From Cycas panzhihuaensis (Eukaryota > Cycadophyta), in contig CM041465.1 in NCBI GenBank assembly GCA_023213395.1, forward strand, positions 173,235,741 through 173,299,740: a stretch of 64,000 bases of DNA, in the 5' to 3' direction. A model generated the notes under the pieces. The model made no database searches and had not been told where the DNA came from. It saw nothing but the letters and a program-made list of their open reading frames with translations. The translations under genes were made by a program, and so were the position numbers. Shown here in pieces: positions 31,060 through 43,195 of the stretch. Position 1 is the stretch's first letter. Each line of letters begins with the position of its first letter.

Positions 31060-32821
31060 CAACTCAGTTCAAAACCCTCCATCAATCCTACATATTGATG
31101 GCTTAGTCTAGGATTATGCATCAATAAACTATGATGATGGCTTGGTCTGGGATCATGCATTAATGATTTGTTATAAGACCATATGTACGAGCTACAACTA
31201 GTTTTAGTCCCGAGATATTGGCACAAAAAGAGGTTGGATGTGGTGTGATACCATCATATGAGCCTTAGAGATTCTACATTAAGCCATAGTCTGATTGACG
31301 GTAATGAACCAATGGATTTAAGATGCTCAATTAGGAGTTAGGTCATGAGTGAAGAGCCAAAAGAAAGTACCCTAATGTTTATATCACATGCCTTAGCTCT
31401 AGGGTAGATTCTCATGTGGAGTTTCTAAATGGTTGAGCACTGAATACCTCCAAGCAATCTAGATTTCCCACTTAAAGATAAGTTCATTTTGTCTTGATCT
31501 TATGTAAATATTTTACCAAAATTATAAAATGAATATCAAGATTATATTACATGTGTAGAAATTTATACTTAGGTTATGTCTTCAATCCCATTATCAAGAG
31601 CAAAGTGCATGCATACTAGTGTCACATAGTGTGATCTATATTCCAAGACCCTCAAACTATTAGCTTAGCATGTAGCTTGCCAGTCACGTGGTTCATTGCA
31701 TATTATTGTTGTTGTTGTTGTTTTGGTGATTAAGCTTAGACAATCTTGAGAAGGTAGCATCCTTGGTGTCATAAAAAGAGGAGGAAAAAAAATTCTTTAA
31801 TATTTTACACCATTGGGGTATTGGGTTCTGTTGGGAAGGTTCCCCTGTTAACGAAGGCTTAGTTAGCACCTACCATCATCATGACGACAACTAAGGCTCC
31901 TAGGTCTTTGGGCATGAGTATAGAAGGAGACCCTGGTTCAATCCCTCCTCAAATGGACATAGGCAATGAAATCAATGTTGACTTAACATCTCATCCCCTT
32001 GAAGCCCCTTTGTCAAAGAACCCACTACCGTGTAGTCTGGCCAGGGATATTCAACATGACGACCACGTAATCACAATGCACATCACACTATGCTCCATAA
32101 AACCATAAATATCAATATAACATTACCATCATAACACTATCATATCATTACAATATTGTCATCACACTATATCAATAATGCATTCACATATGGGACAATT
32201 TTCTTTATAACTCTTGATTTCATTAGGCAAATAACACCGTACAATGGATTTTACATCACTAGAGATCTTCACACATATCTCCCACACTAGGAAAGATGAC
32301 ACTAGACCACTTGATTCAACTCACATTAGAAAGAATGACCCATGATCAATAACTTTGCTCTCACAGCCAAAATGGTGAAAAAATGGCTAATATATACCAA
32401 TTTGCATGCCCTCTGGGGTAATGGTTGTGACTTATGGTCACAACCACTCCCTTTCCTAACATAGCACCTTTTCATCATAGTTACACTTAATTATTGACAA
32501 ATCTTTAACACAATGGCCATACAATCGTATGAAGTCTCTTAGGGCGCAAACATCATCAAATCTAAAACATATCACTTAAATCTAGATACTCTATGTTGTG
32601 CATTCTTGTATGCATTCCCATTTGGAATGCATATTATCATGCATTCTTCGAGAATGCTTCTCTGGCATTTTCCTTGATTTTCTTGTACTTTCATTTGTAC
32701 TCAACACATGTTGGGTCTTCTCCTACATATATCTCAACCTAGGAGACACGAATTCACATGTTTTTCATTGTTCCAAGCATGTACAGTCACAACTTGATTC
32801 CAACAAACTAGAAAGGACCAA
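31060..32821. other. Unassigned 1.7-kb region
   Basis: Between H and B1. Imperfect 29-bp repeats with a 39-bp period at 31097-31125 and 31136-31164, a (TTG)n run at 31706-31722, AT-rich ATATCAATA/ATCATA repeats at 32108-32190 and a 10-bp-arm hairpin at 32422-32446. A 75-codon frame at 31881 has no recognised relatives. Could be ordinary genomic DNA or the decayed start of B1. Confidence 0.35.
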
Positions 32822-33317
32822 TTATGGCATGAAAGAATGGGTCATTTGAACTATTTTAGTCTCAAGTTAATGTTTAGGTTAAGCATAGTGCATGGTTTAC
32901 CTAAAATAGATGTAGATAAATGTTTGTGTGAAACGTGTATAATGGAAAAACAACATAGGATTAGGTTTGAAAGAGATAATGCTTGGAAAGCCAAAGGCAA
33001 ATTAGAACTTATTCGTTATGATCTATGTAGTCCAACAAAGGCACAATCACTTGGAGGATCTATGTACTTCATGAAATTCATTGATGATTTCTCAAGAAAG
33101 CTTGGGGTGTACTTTCTGAGAAATGAGTCACAAGGCTTTGAAACCTTTAAAGAACTCAAACAAGAAGTTGAAAATGAATCAAACAAAAAGATAAACATCA
33201 TCAAGTCAGATAAGGGGAGGAAGTGCACCTCTAAAGAATTTAACCAATTCTATAAGCAAAATGGCATTAGAAGATAGATTTCTGCATTATTACCCCACTC
33301 CCCCCAATAGAATGGAG
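32822..33317 (+). pseudogene. pol: Copia B1 integrase fragment
   Basis: LWHERMGHLNYFSLKLM, CLCETCIMEKQHRIRF, LELIRYDLCSPTKAQSLGGS, KFIDDFSRKLGVYFL, IIKSDKGRKCTSKEFNQFYK, TAG at 33275-33277, then LLPHSPQ, TAG, NG where B2 inserted. H-H-C-C and the first two Asp positions are seen (RYD, KSD). 5' part and LTR not found; the rest should lie beyond the window. Confidence 0.85.
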
Positions 33318-33809
33318 TGTTAAAACTTTCATGCTTTAATGTTATGTACTTTATATAAAGTGACTTTACCGCTTAATGTGATAAAGTACGCACACACCTT
33401 CCTCTAGTGTATGTAATGTTGTAACTTAAGGGTCAATGTACCCTTCACCCTTGTGTTTGCACATTTGCACATGTGTGTGCATATGGGACAAGTGTCCCTC
33501 ATGTAAAAAGCATCGTGTGCATGTTTGACAAGTGTCAAACATGCAACACCCTAAGATTCCTCCTCCTCTTCTGTATATTAAGACCATTTTCTCATGTAGA
33601 GATAAAGAGAGAGAGAGAGATGTATTGTATTGTTACGTTATTTACTTGAATACAAACTAATCTTATTTTGGAGCTAGGAATAATTCCTACTCCTCCATTA
33701 CTAATGCTTTCATTTGTTTGAATATTTGTTGGCTTGTTTGTTGCTATTGTTTGATGCCAATCATCAAACTCTTGGCACATTTGCTCCCCATATGATCCTC
33801 CTACTGTCA
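33318..33809 (+). repeat. 5' LTR of B2
   Basis: 492 bp, TGTTAAAAC...CTACTGTCA. Has two inverted repeats (33485-33498; 33518-33545), then TATA-like TGTATATTA at 33572 and a (GA)n run near 33605. Confidence 0.82.
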
Positions 33810-33812
33810 TTG

Positions 33813-35697
33813 TGGTGTCAGAGCTGCTTAGTAGGGAGTACTTGTTGGATTAAAGGCTTGGAGAAGTGCACCAAACCCTTGATGACGACCTTCACTCTCC
33901 AAAGGTAATCCAATTTTGTTTTTGGTCTTGCCTAACACTGTTTTTCATCTTAGAAATATTTTAAAAGATGGAAATTAATAAATTTATTTTTTAGAATTTT
34001 TTCTAAGGTTTAATTTGTATTAGCAATAAAGAAAATTAAAGAAATCACTATTTTTCTTCATTTTTCTACACAATAAAAATTATTTTGCAAGATTTTCACT
34101 ATAAATTTGTAGGATACCCTCTGTTGCTAGCTACAAACTCAATGCACCTACTCATTCTCTGTTAATGACTGCATCTAGGTGACTCCACACTGACTTGGGC
34201 AAATTTGTCATGAAGTTAGGAAGATTTGTCACGAACTTGGGCAGATTTGCAAGAGTGAAAACTCTGTCTAAAGCCATTACACCCTGTTGGATTGCGTTCT
34301 AAGGATCTTTGCATCAATCCTTGCCCTGGCACCCAGCCACACTTGGAAATAACTCGATCCCACTCTGCATAGCACCAAAATGCCTCAGAATAGGCTCAGA
34401 TCCGTCGTAAACACCAAGGCATTGCAAACCCCGGGTCATTTCATCGATTGCATCCTCTGTTCAAATGATATTTGCATCCTCTGTTCAAATGATATTTTCC
34501 TCTGTGTGTTCATTTTTTCTGCCCACGCTACCACTGTCATGAGTTCGAAAAAAAATTGTGATTCGACTTTATTAAACCAACTTTAGGTTATAAAATAAAG
34601 GATATACCAAAAATATTTTGTTTTTGATAAATCATTAATTCCTAAAGTTCCTTTTTAAGTGATCTTTTAATGTTATTTTGCCACTTTTAAAACCAAATCA
34701 CTTCACTTTTTTTTATCTTTTGAGTTTTATAAACACATAAAAAAATTTGCACGTGTTTATTAACTCCAAAATCAGTGATTTGACTTATTTTTAGTACTTC
34801 TTGTGAAAAATTCACATTTTTATGTGTTTTTAAGGCTCCCTACATGGTGACCTTATTAGTAGTCTTAAAACATCAAAAAAACTAATGTTACTCCATTTTA
34901 ATACAAAAAAATCACTTTCTTTTATGTGTGTTAGGACTAATTTATAGTCCTAATGTCTTCTTGGTGGTGTTTGACTTTGCATAAAGTGATTAAATCATGC
35001 AAGAAATGATCAAGTTTGGCTCTAGGGAAGGAACATTCTCCAAGCACTACAAGCAAGCAATTATTTTTATTTGATATTTGAAGCATTTCTCAAATACTTG
35101 GTGACATTTTTAACACTTAAAAATGTTCTTTCAAGCACTTTAGCAACTCTCATCTCAAGCATTTTTCACCAAGTTTCAAGTTTGCATCAACATCATCTAA
35201 AGAGCATCTCATTTTAATCCACTTGAACATTTAAAATTGACTTAAAAATTTTATGTGGGAGAGACTCGAAAAAGGTTAAAACCTTGCCTCTAAGTCTCAA
35301 GATTAGTGCATTTCTTAGGAGACCAATCGACCGTATGGTCAGTGCACAACAATTTAGACCTATTTGAAGGAAAGGAGATTCGAAAAAGGTATTATTTGAG
35401 CTATAAATTCCAAGGAGATCACAATAGAACCATGCAGATCATCCCCGCCTCGCTTGTTCTAAGATTTGATCTTGGCCAACTATTAGATCTATTTAGAAAT
35501 ATTAGAGTTGGACCAACTCCATAGCCTAGCCCTCCACTTTCACTTACTCTCTTCAATTATTGGATCTTTTTCGTAAGATCAGAGTTGGTGGTGTACTTGT
35601 GAGTGGAACTTAAGCGACGAACACTTCAAGTTTCCAAGTCACTTCCTTAGCTACAAGAGCATCTTTAAACAACTTAAACAAAGTGTCTGCTACTAGC
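33813..35697 (+). other. Leader of B2
   Basis: Non-coding; matches the leaders of B3 and parts of D (for example AGTGCACCAAACCCTTG near 33866). Contains an exact 24-bp tandem duplication (34450-34473 and 34474-34497). Confidence 0.6.
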
Positions 35698-36359
35698 ATG
35701 CTTAATGCAAGTCACATCAATGTAAGTGGACTAAATAATTTTCAAGAATGGAAGAAGCAAGCAAAAATTTGCTTATCATGAATGAACTTTGGGGTTATGT
35801 GTCTAGAAGAATCCCAAAGCCTACAGCTCTTATTGATCTAGCTTTTATTATTGCATGAGAAGCTAAGGATGAAATAACTTTAGCATTTATTCATATGACT
35901 ATTCATACTATTGTTGATGAAAATATTGTAAGTGTTGCTACATCTAAAGAAGCTTGGGATACTTTGCTATTTTTGTATGAAAGGCGAGATGATGCTCGCA
36001 TCGTAATGTCAAAAGCAAAGTTGTTTACTATAAAATTTGTTGAGCCCATGTTGGATTTCTTGTCTTCTATTAAAGAGATCAACAATCAACTAACTACTTT
36101 GGGCAAATCGACATCAAATGAAGACCTTGTCACTGCCACTATTCATGCTTTGCCAAGGGAGTACAATGGCTTCATTTCTTCAATCATTATAGGAGGCACA
36201 TTGGGGACCATGACTTTCAATAAATAAAAAAATCTTTTATTGCGAGAGGAGCAAATCTACTCTTGTTAAGATCAAGCGTCCACATCATCGACATTCACTG
36301 CCGTATACAAAAGCAAACACACTCCCAAACAGAATTTGCACAAACAGTTTGGGAACCTT
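35698..36359 (+). pseudogene. gag: B2 gag, part 1
   Basis: ATG 35698: MLNASHINVSGLNNFQEWKK, shift near 35765, then TSKEAWDTLLFLYERRDDAR, KFVEPMLDFLSSIKEINNQL, TATIHALPREYNGFISS. TAA at about 36225, then LLLREEQIYS in the same lineage pattern. Ends at QFGNLNI where C inserted. Confidence 0.85.
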
Positions 36360-36364
36360 AATAT

Positions 36365-36565
36365 TGTACAAAATCTCCAATGAAGAAGGAATTCACTTCA
36401 CTTTATTATTGTTGATCCATTGAATATATATACATGTATAAGGTAGGTACAAATGGCAACCGCCCATCAGTATGATGCCTCTTGTCACATTAAGAGTGAA
36501 GGGGGAAGAGGTACAAGACCCTTACATTATGTATTATAGTCTAAGGTAAAATACTACCTTTTACA
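36365..36565 (-). repeat. 3' LTR of Copia C
   Basis: 201 bp, TGTACAAAATCTCC...CCTTTTACA on the plus strand. Confidence 0.94.
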
Positions 36566-36584
36566 CCCCCTCTTAATATTTTAC

Positions 36585-37631
36585 CTATCTTAATCCTAAT
36601 AGATTTCTAAAGGTAATGAATTTCTCCCTTCCAAGAGATTTAGTGGGCACATCAGCTGTTTGATCCTCTGATGGACAATGTTGGAGTTCAATTTCCTTAT
36701 TCTGCACCTTTTCCCTGATAAAATGATGGTGTACCTCTATATGCTTTGTTCGAGCATGTAATATAGGATTTTTTGTCATTCTTATGGTACTTTGATTATC
36801 ACAAAATATTTGAGTTGGTGCCGTTTGTTCTTCTCCCACTTCCTTTAGGAGTTGTCTGATCCATACTCCTTCGCCTGCTGCGTTGATAGCTGACTTGTAT
36901 TCTGCTTCTGTTGAGGTCAATGCAATTGTAGGTTGCTTTTTACTGCTCCAAGAGATCAAGGATTTTCCTAGGAAGAAGCAATATCCTGATGTTGATTTCC
37001 TATTTGTTCTGTCTCCAGCCCAGTCCGAATCACAAAAACCGGTCAGTTGTACATTGTTTTCCTTGTCATATTTTAGACCAAGATTCATCGTTCTTTTTAG
37101 ATATCGTAGGATTCTTTTTGCAACATTCCAGTGAGGAGTTTTGGGGCTTTCCATAAACCTAGAGATTAATCCTACAGCATATGAGATGTCTAGACGTGTG
37201 GCTGTGAGATAAATCAAGCTTCCAACCAACTGTTTGTACAACGTTGCATCAACAGGATGTGCTTCCTGTTCTATATTTAGTACTAACCCTATTTCCATTG
37301 GTGTGCTAACAGCATTACAACTTTCCATTCCAAACTTGTTTAGTAAGTTTTTTATGTACCTTATTTGTGAGAGAGTAATGAAAGAATTGTTCTGTTCAAT
37401 TTCTATTCCAAGATAGTAATGCAGCATTCCCAAATCTGTCATTTCAAAGACCTTTTCAAACTTGCTTTTAATAAATGCTATTGAATTCTTGTCATCTCCA
37501 GTGATAATCATGTCATCCACGTATACTACTACAATGGAGATTGCTCCTTGATTTCCCTTTACATACAAACTATGATCTGATTCGTAACGATGGAAACCAT
37601 TTTGTGTTAAATATGAATCCAGTTTATGCAT
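36585..37631 (-). pseudogene. pol: Copia C RT C-terminus and RNase H
   Basis: 348 codons without a stop. [20 protein letters not shown], catalytic Y-V-D-D in SIVVVYVDDMIITGDD, DLGMLHYYLGIEIEQ, GSLIYLTATRLDISYAVGLI. RNase [76 protein letters not shown]. All four acidic sites (D, E, D, D) look present. A one-base frameshift at about 37628 splits it from the RT N-terminus. Ends NLLGLR-stop. Confidence 0.92.
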
Positions 37632-38227
37632 TGTGCTCTTGGTGCTTGTTTAAGTCCATACAATGCCTTTTTCAATTTGCAAACCATGTTTTCTTGACCT
37701 GGCTTTATGTATCCTTCTGGTTGATACATATACACTTCTTCTTGTAGATCTCCATTTAGAAATGCACTTTTGACGTCCATTTGATAAATTTTCCAACCTT
37801 TCTTGGCAGCAAGAGCAATCACTGTTCTTACTGTATTTAATTTTGCTACTGGAGAGAATGTTTCTTCGTAGTCAATTCCTGTTGTTTGTGTGTAGCCTTT
37901 TGCTACCAGTCTGGCCTTATATTTCTCTACTTCTCCATTTGGCTTTTCCTTTATCTTGTATACCCATTTACAATTTATAATGAATTTATCTTCAGGAATC
38001 AATACTGAGTCCCATGTTTTGTTTCTTTGTATGGCTTCAATTTTAGTATCCATTGTCATTCTCCAATTTTGAGAGCTACTTGCTTCTTCATAGGAACCTG
38101 ATTCAACAGAACAAATCAACGCTTGTGGTTTTTGAGATCTTGTTCGATGTTCAAAAATTTCTCCCTTTGTTTCTTCAAGCGTTTTGAGGTACCACCTTGG
38201 TACTTTCTTTGAGGTACATTCTTGCAA
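37607..38227 (-). pseudogene. pol: Copia C RT N-terminal part
   Basis: [93 protein letters not shown], then out of frame. The fingers and palm start are intact. Confidence 0.92.
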
Positions 38228-39133
38228 TGATTTATCTTCTTCTTCTCTGGAGTTGGAGCTACTATCTGACTAAGGATTGCAATTATTGGTTAGCTGCTTG
38301 TCTGAAGTGTCATCCTCTGTCCCAATACTTTCTGAAGTTATATCTGACTTTTCTTCCAACTGTGTAGGAAGCATATTTAGATTGCTTTCATCAATTTCTT
38401 GTACTACTGTATCAACATTCTCCTTTTTCTCATCAAAAATTACATCCCTGCTAACATAGAGTTTGTCTGGTTTTGGATCAAGACATCTGTATGGCTTTGA
38501 ATGATTGCTATATCCAACCATTATGCACTCCATGCTCTTATTTTCTAATTTAGTTCTTTTTTTATCTAGAATGTGAACATAAGCCTTGCAGCCGAAGATT
38601 TTTAAATGACTTACATTAGGCTTGTGTCCTATCCAAGCCTCTTCAGGCGTTATATTGTCCACGGATTGAGTAGGGCTTCTATTGATCAGATATACAACTG
38701 TATGTACAGCTTCTGCCCATTATTTCTTTGCCAATTCTCTATTATTTAACATGCACCGAGCCATCTCTACAATTGTTCTGTTCATCCTTTCCGCAACCCC
38801 ATTGGATTGGGGTGTATAAGGAGTTGTGAACTGTTTTTTAATTCCATGTATTTTGCAAAAATGAAGAAAATCATTGGACGCAAATTCTCCTCCTCTATCT
38901 GAACGGACATATTTGATTTTTTGACCGCTTTCCAATTCACTTACAACTTTGAATTCTTTGAAGTATTCAAATGTTTCTGACTTACTAGATAAAAAGTGCA
39001 CCCAAGTTTTCCTGGAAAAATCATTAATAAAAGTCAAGAAATACCTTGATCCATTTGTTGAAACCAGCGTGAATGGACCACACAAATCAGTATGTATTAG
39101 ATCCAATTTATGTTGTGCGCGCCACGTGCTTTT
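38228..39133 (-). pseudogene. pol: Copia C integrase
   Basis: One frame with three stops: TAA at 39131-39133, TAA at 38717-38719 (where Tyr is expected before W-A-E-A) and TAG at 38270-38272 (Gln expected). Core LDLIHTDLCGPFTLVSTNGS, YVRSDRGGEFASNDFLHFC, TPYTPQSNGVAERMNRTIVE: D, D and E all kept. C-terminal ITPEEAWIGHKPNVSHLKIF and LYVSRDVIFDEK. Confidence 0.92.
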
Positions 39134-40180
39134 TTAAAACGGAGTTCTGTGTTGTTTTCCCATCATGCAGCTTTTACATTCAAAATGATTAAATGAGATA
39201 TCTGGTAGGCTATTCACCATGTTATATTTCTTCAATCTTTCTAACCTATCATGAGAGATATGACTATACTTCAAATGCCAAATTTCATTATTATCAGTGT
39301 TGTTTGCAGCAAAAGCTTTTACATCTGAAAGCATTTTGGTGGGGCCTTTATCAGGCAGTACAGGAGTTGAAAGAAGTTTGTACAATCTATTGCATTTTTC
39401 TCCTTTGGCTATTACTGTGCCATTCTTTTTCATATCAAGTATATAGCAATAACCATGTTCATCAAATATGGTTTTTAGCTTTTTGTCACTCAATTGTGAT
39501 ACTGACAAGAGATTCTTTTTTATCCCAGGCACAAAGAACACATTTCCTATACGTTGAATTTTTCCATCAATACGTATAGCAATTTGTCCTATTCCCTTTA
39601 TGTGTAAGGGAAAATTGTCCCCTAGCTCTACAGATGTATTGGAATTATAAGGTTTGATGATTTCAAACCATTCTTTGACTCCTGTCATATGGTGTGAAGC
39701 ACCTAAATCTACATACCAGTTTTCTGTTGCATTTACATTAGCTGCTAAAGCTGCAATGAAAGCGGTTTCGATTTCCTCTTCTGTTGTGTCCTTTTCTTTG
39801 TTGTAATTTCTGAATGCCTGTTGTTTCCCTTTCTGCAACTCTGCTCGTCTTTGGTAACATTGGTATGGGTAATGACTTGTTTGTCCACAGTGATAACAGA
39901 TATCAAAAGCTCTACAGTTGCTTGAAAAATGGCCTAGTTTTCCACAATTAAAACATCCTCTAGCATCTCGAGGTGGATTTCCTCGTCCTCTTCCTTCTGT
40001 CCAACGTCCTTTATAGCCTGCTGGTGTTCTCCCTCGAGATCTGGAATAGGGTTGTCCTCTTCCTCTGCCTCCCAACTGAAGTTTTGAGATAAGGGCTTCT
40101 TCGATTTCTGAATCCTCTTCATATCTTTGATTTCTTTGTTCTTGACTGTACATATGTCCTGTCAATGTATCAAAGGACAT
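39134..40180 (-). pseudogene. pol: Copia C gag C-terminus, protease and pre-integrase
   Basis: 348 open codons. RG-rich tract, two zinc knuckles (CFNCGKLGHFSSNC and CYHCGQTSHYPYQC), then protease NWYVDLGASHHMTGVKEWFE, in which D-S-G has become D-L-G. Protease body FFVPGIKKNLLSVSQLSDKK. Pre-integrase WHLKYSHISHDRLERLK, CKSCMMGKQHR. Confidence 0.93.
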
Positions 40181-40689
40181 TTGTCAACATGTTTACCATA
40201 TTATCGAAAGATTTTGGAAGTTTGTTCAGCACAAGATATATCAATTCTGTGTCTGTTAACTTGTCTCCTATTGTGAGAAGGGCAGTCTTAATACCAGTTA
40301 ACTTAGTAAGGAATTCTGATATCGTTTGACCCTCTTTCATCTTCAGTTTATAGAGTTCTTCTCTTAATGCCACAATTCTTGCTTCATTTTTCTTGCTAAA
40401 CCTAGAAGTCATAACTTGCCAAATTTCATTTGCATTTTCTAGGCCATCCACATAGACTAACAATGAGTCAGAAATTGAAAGTTTAAGAACCTAAATAAAG
40501 AACATTGTTTCTTTCCTCCCAACTCGTCAAGTTTGTTGCATCAGTAGGCTGTTTTTCAACCCCAGTAGTGATTTTCCAAGCGTGTTTTGCTCTCAACAAT
40601 CCTTCAATTTTGATTTTCCAAATACTAAAATTCATTTCTGTAAGTTTATCACTCTCAGTCAACAAACCAGCAGATGAGGCCATTGACAA
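40170..40689 (-). pseudogene. gag: Copia C gag N-terminal part
   Basis: MSMASSAGLLTESDKLTEMN, FSIWKIKIEGLLRAKHAWKI, TSWEERNN; a one-base shift near 40490 leads into VLKLSISDSLLVYVDGLENA, ARIVALREELYKLKMKEGQT, LVLNKLPKSFDNMVNML. Capsid-like UBN2 gag. A further shift joins it to the zinc-knuckle frame at about 40175. Confidence 0.9.
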
Positions 40690-41372
40690 GATTGAATGGA
40701 AGCAGAAAAATCAAGTTTAAATGTCTGTACGGCCTGTTGTACGGATTTTCGTACAGAACTCAAGTTGTACGAATGGACACAAAAGTGGTCTTGAATGAAA
40801 GATCACTTACATGGGTATCCTAATCTACCTTTAGTTTCTTGGTCTGCCTTCAAATCTGAGAGAAAAACCTCGAAGAAGGTACAAACCCGCGTCCAAGGGT
40901 TTTTAAGGATTTTGAGAAAAAATGCAAAAAAATCAATGTAAATTCTTGTAAAAAATCACTTAATCTCTTTGTCTACTGACAAGGAACGATTTATATATTT
41001 TGTACCAAGAATTTCGATCAGATTTTTGAAAAAAAAGACAGAGAGAAGACTCCAAACCCGCGCGTCCTTATATCTGCCTGAAACTGGGTCAAAACGACTT
41101 CGAATGATGTCGATGCAGAAGAGAAAAATGTAGAGGAAGCCCTGATCTACAATCTGGGTGAGTTTCGTCGAATTCCGACAACTTTGATTTTTGGCGTTCG
41201 TACATGTCTATACAAATCCGTGCATCACATACAATTCGACGATTCTTGCTTCAATTGCCTAGTCGACCGTCTTCACATAACAGGGTCCTTTGATAATAGT
41301 TTGTCTCCAGTATTCCTCTTCTCCTTTTTTAATGAAGCCCTAATTTATTTCTTCACAGGCAGGAGGACCTAA
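40690..41372 (-). other. Leader of Copia C
   Basis: About 680 bp. No gene. TGTACG-type clusters at 41197-41237 (near primer) and 40725-40774 (near gag). Confidence 0.65.
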
Positions 41373-41390
41373 GAGCCTCCTCTGATACCA

Positions 41391-41591
41391 TGTACAAAAT
41401 CTCCAATGAAGAAGGAATTCACTTCACTTTATTATTGATGATCCATTGAATATATATACATGTACAAGGTAGGTACAAATGGCAACCGCCCATCAGTATG
41501 ATGTCACTTGTCACATTAAGAGTGAAGGGGGAAGAGGTACAAGACCCTTACATTATGTATTATAGTCTAAGGTAAAATATTACCTTTTACA
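41391..41591 (-). repeat. 5' LTR of Copia C
   Basis: 201-bp partner of 36365-36565; primer site adjoins on its left. Confidence 0.94.
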
Positions 41592-41596
41592 AATAT

Positions 41597-43195
41597 TAGC
41601 ACTTGAAAGGCCAGGAATGTTGTTTGCCATTATTGTGGCAAGATGGTCCACATCCAACCAGAATGTCAGAAAAGACAATTTGATTTGCAACAACAATATC
41701 AACAACAACCACAATAACAACAACAAAGGTCATAACAACAGTAGCCCCACAAAGACCAAATCGAGCTGAATTTCGAGGAGGTCAACAAGGAAGGGGGGGC
41801 ATTCAGAGGTGGCAATCAAAGCCACTCAAATCAGTATGTGGATAAGAAACTCTTTTGTGCCTATCATAATAGAAATAGCAACAATACATGGATTGTCGAC
41901 TCAGGAGCATCCTGTCATATGACTGGAGATTGCTCTATGATATTGGTAAAAGCAAAGGACAAATTGTTACCTTTGGTAACAATGAAATTGTATAAATATC
42001 TAGAGTGGAATGGGTAAAATTACCTCCTTCCACTCTCCAAATAGCTCTGCTTCAACATTTCCCATAGGTGATGCTTTCTTGGTGCCATCAATGCCCAAAA
42101 ATTTACTATTTGTTAGCCAACTAGATAAGCAATAAATGCGTGTTTTATTCAATAATAGAAAATGTACAAATGGTGACAGAAATTATCAAGCGATTGCCAT
42201 TGGTCATGAAGACCATGGACTATATAAGTTGGATGCATCTAATATCACACTTGATACCTCACATGCCTATGTCACTCAATCACTGACTAAAGAAAAATTA
42301 TGGCACAGCAGGCTAGGTCACTTGAACCTAGATAACGTCAAGTTGATGTTCAAGAAAAACATGGGGTTTGGCCTTCCAAAGATTTCAACAACTAAGAGCC
42401 TTTGTAAAGCATGCATAATGGAGAAACAACATAGAGAGACTTTTCAAAAAGGCCAAGCATGGCGTGATCACAACCATTATAACCGGTACACACTAATATT
42501 TGTGGACCCATGCCCACACCATCTCTTGGAGGAGCCTCATTTTATATCACTTTCATTGGCGACTTCTCACACAAGGTTTGGTTATATTGCATTAAATATA
42601 AATCTAAAGCTTTGGCTAAATTCAAGGAATTCAAACTTGTTGTGGAAAAGGAATTAGATACGCAAATCAAAATATTACGATCTGATAATAGAGACAAGTT
42701 TTACTTCAAGGAAATTTAACCAATTTTGCATTGATCATGGGATCAAAAGACAACTCACTTCTCCATACACACCACAATAAAATGGAGTAGCTGAGTGGAT
42801 GAATAGGACTTTGACAAACAAAGCCAAAGCCATGATGCATGCCAAAGACCTTCCTTTGGCCTATTAGGCAAAAGCATTTCACACAATAGCTTATGTCACT
42901 AATACAAGTTTTACAATGATAGTCACCAATATGACACTAGAGGAGGCTTGGACTAGTAGGAAGCCAATTGTCAGCCACTTACGCACTTTCGGGTGCATTG
43001 CAAAGGCAAAAATTAGACAACAAAAATCTCAAATGCATCTTTATTGGTTACTCTATTAGCACCAAAACATATAGAGTATATGATCCCATTAGGAGAAAAA
43101 TGCATGTAACCAGAGATGTCATATTTGCTAAGGATAATGAGGAGATGGATCAAGCATCCATCCATCTTCCTCTTGACAAAGATAAATAGATTGTT
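41597..43195 (+). pseudogene. pol: B2 gag end, protease and integrase
   Basis: Zinc knuckle NVVCHYCGKMVHIQPEC, Gln-rich tract with stops, protease NNTWIVDSGASCHMTG (intact D-S-G-A-S at about 41896), shifted region to 42130, then LYKLDASNITLDTS, LWHSRLGHLNLDNVKLMFKK, CKACIMEKQHRETF. Core in frames 42510-42719 and beyond: FIGDFSHKVWLYCIKYKSKA, ILRSDNRDKF, then TPQ-TAA-NGVAEWMNRTLTNK. Small deletion before QRQKLDNKNLKCIFIGYS; ends VTRDVIFAKDNEEMDQ. Confidence 0.85.

Larger units (their letters stand above)
36365..41591 (-). mobile_element. Copia LTR retrotransposon C
   Basis: LTRs 36365-36565 and 41391-41591 (201 bp each) differ at only five positions by my count. Perfect duplication AATAT (36360-36364 and 41592-41596). 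Primer site TGGTATCAGAGGAGGCTC (41390-41373) adjoins the 5' LTR; purine tract 36575-36566. The most recent insertion in the window by LTR identity, yet with five or more stops and two frameshifts. Relative of A. Confidence 0.96.

Noticed and set aside
31700-31725. (TTG)n microsatellite as a feature of interest
   Set aside because: Ordinary short simple repeat.
31881-32108. 75-codon plus-strand frame as a small gene
   Set aside because: No recognised motif, no neighbouring support, length expected by chance in this much sequence.
32422-32446. Hairpin with 10-bp arms TGGTTGTGAC / GTCACAACCA
   Set aside because: Isolated, no T-run or adjacent gene; could be chance in 64 kb.
33600-33625. (GA)n run as a separate satellite
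   Set aside because: It is part of the B2 LTR and recurs in the B3 LTRs.
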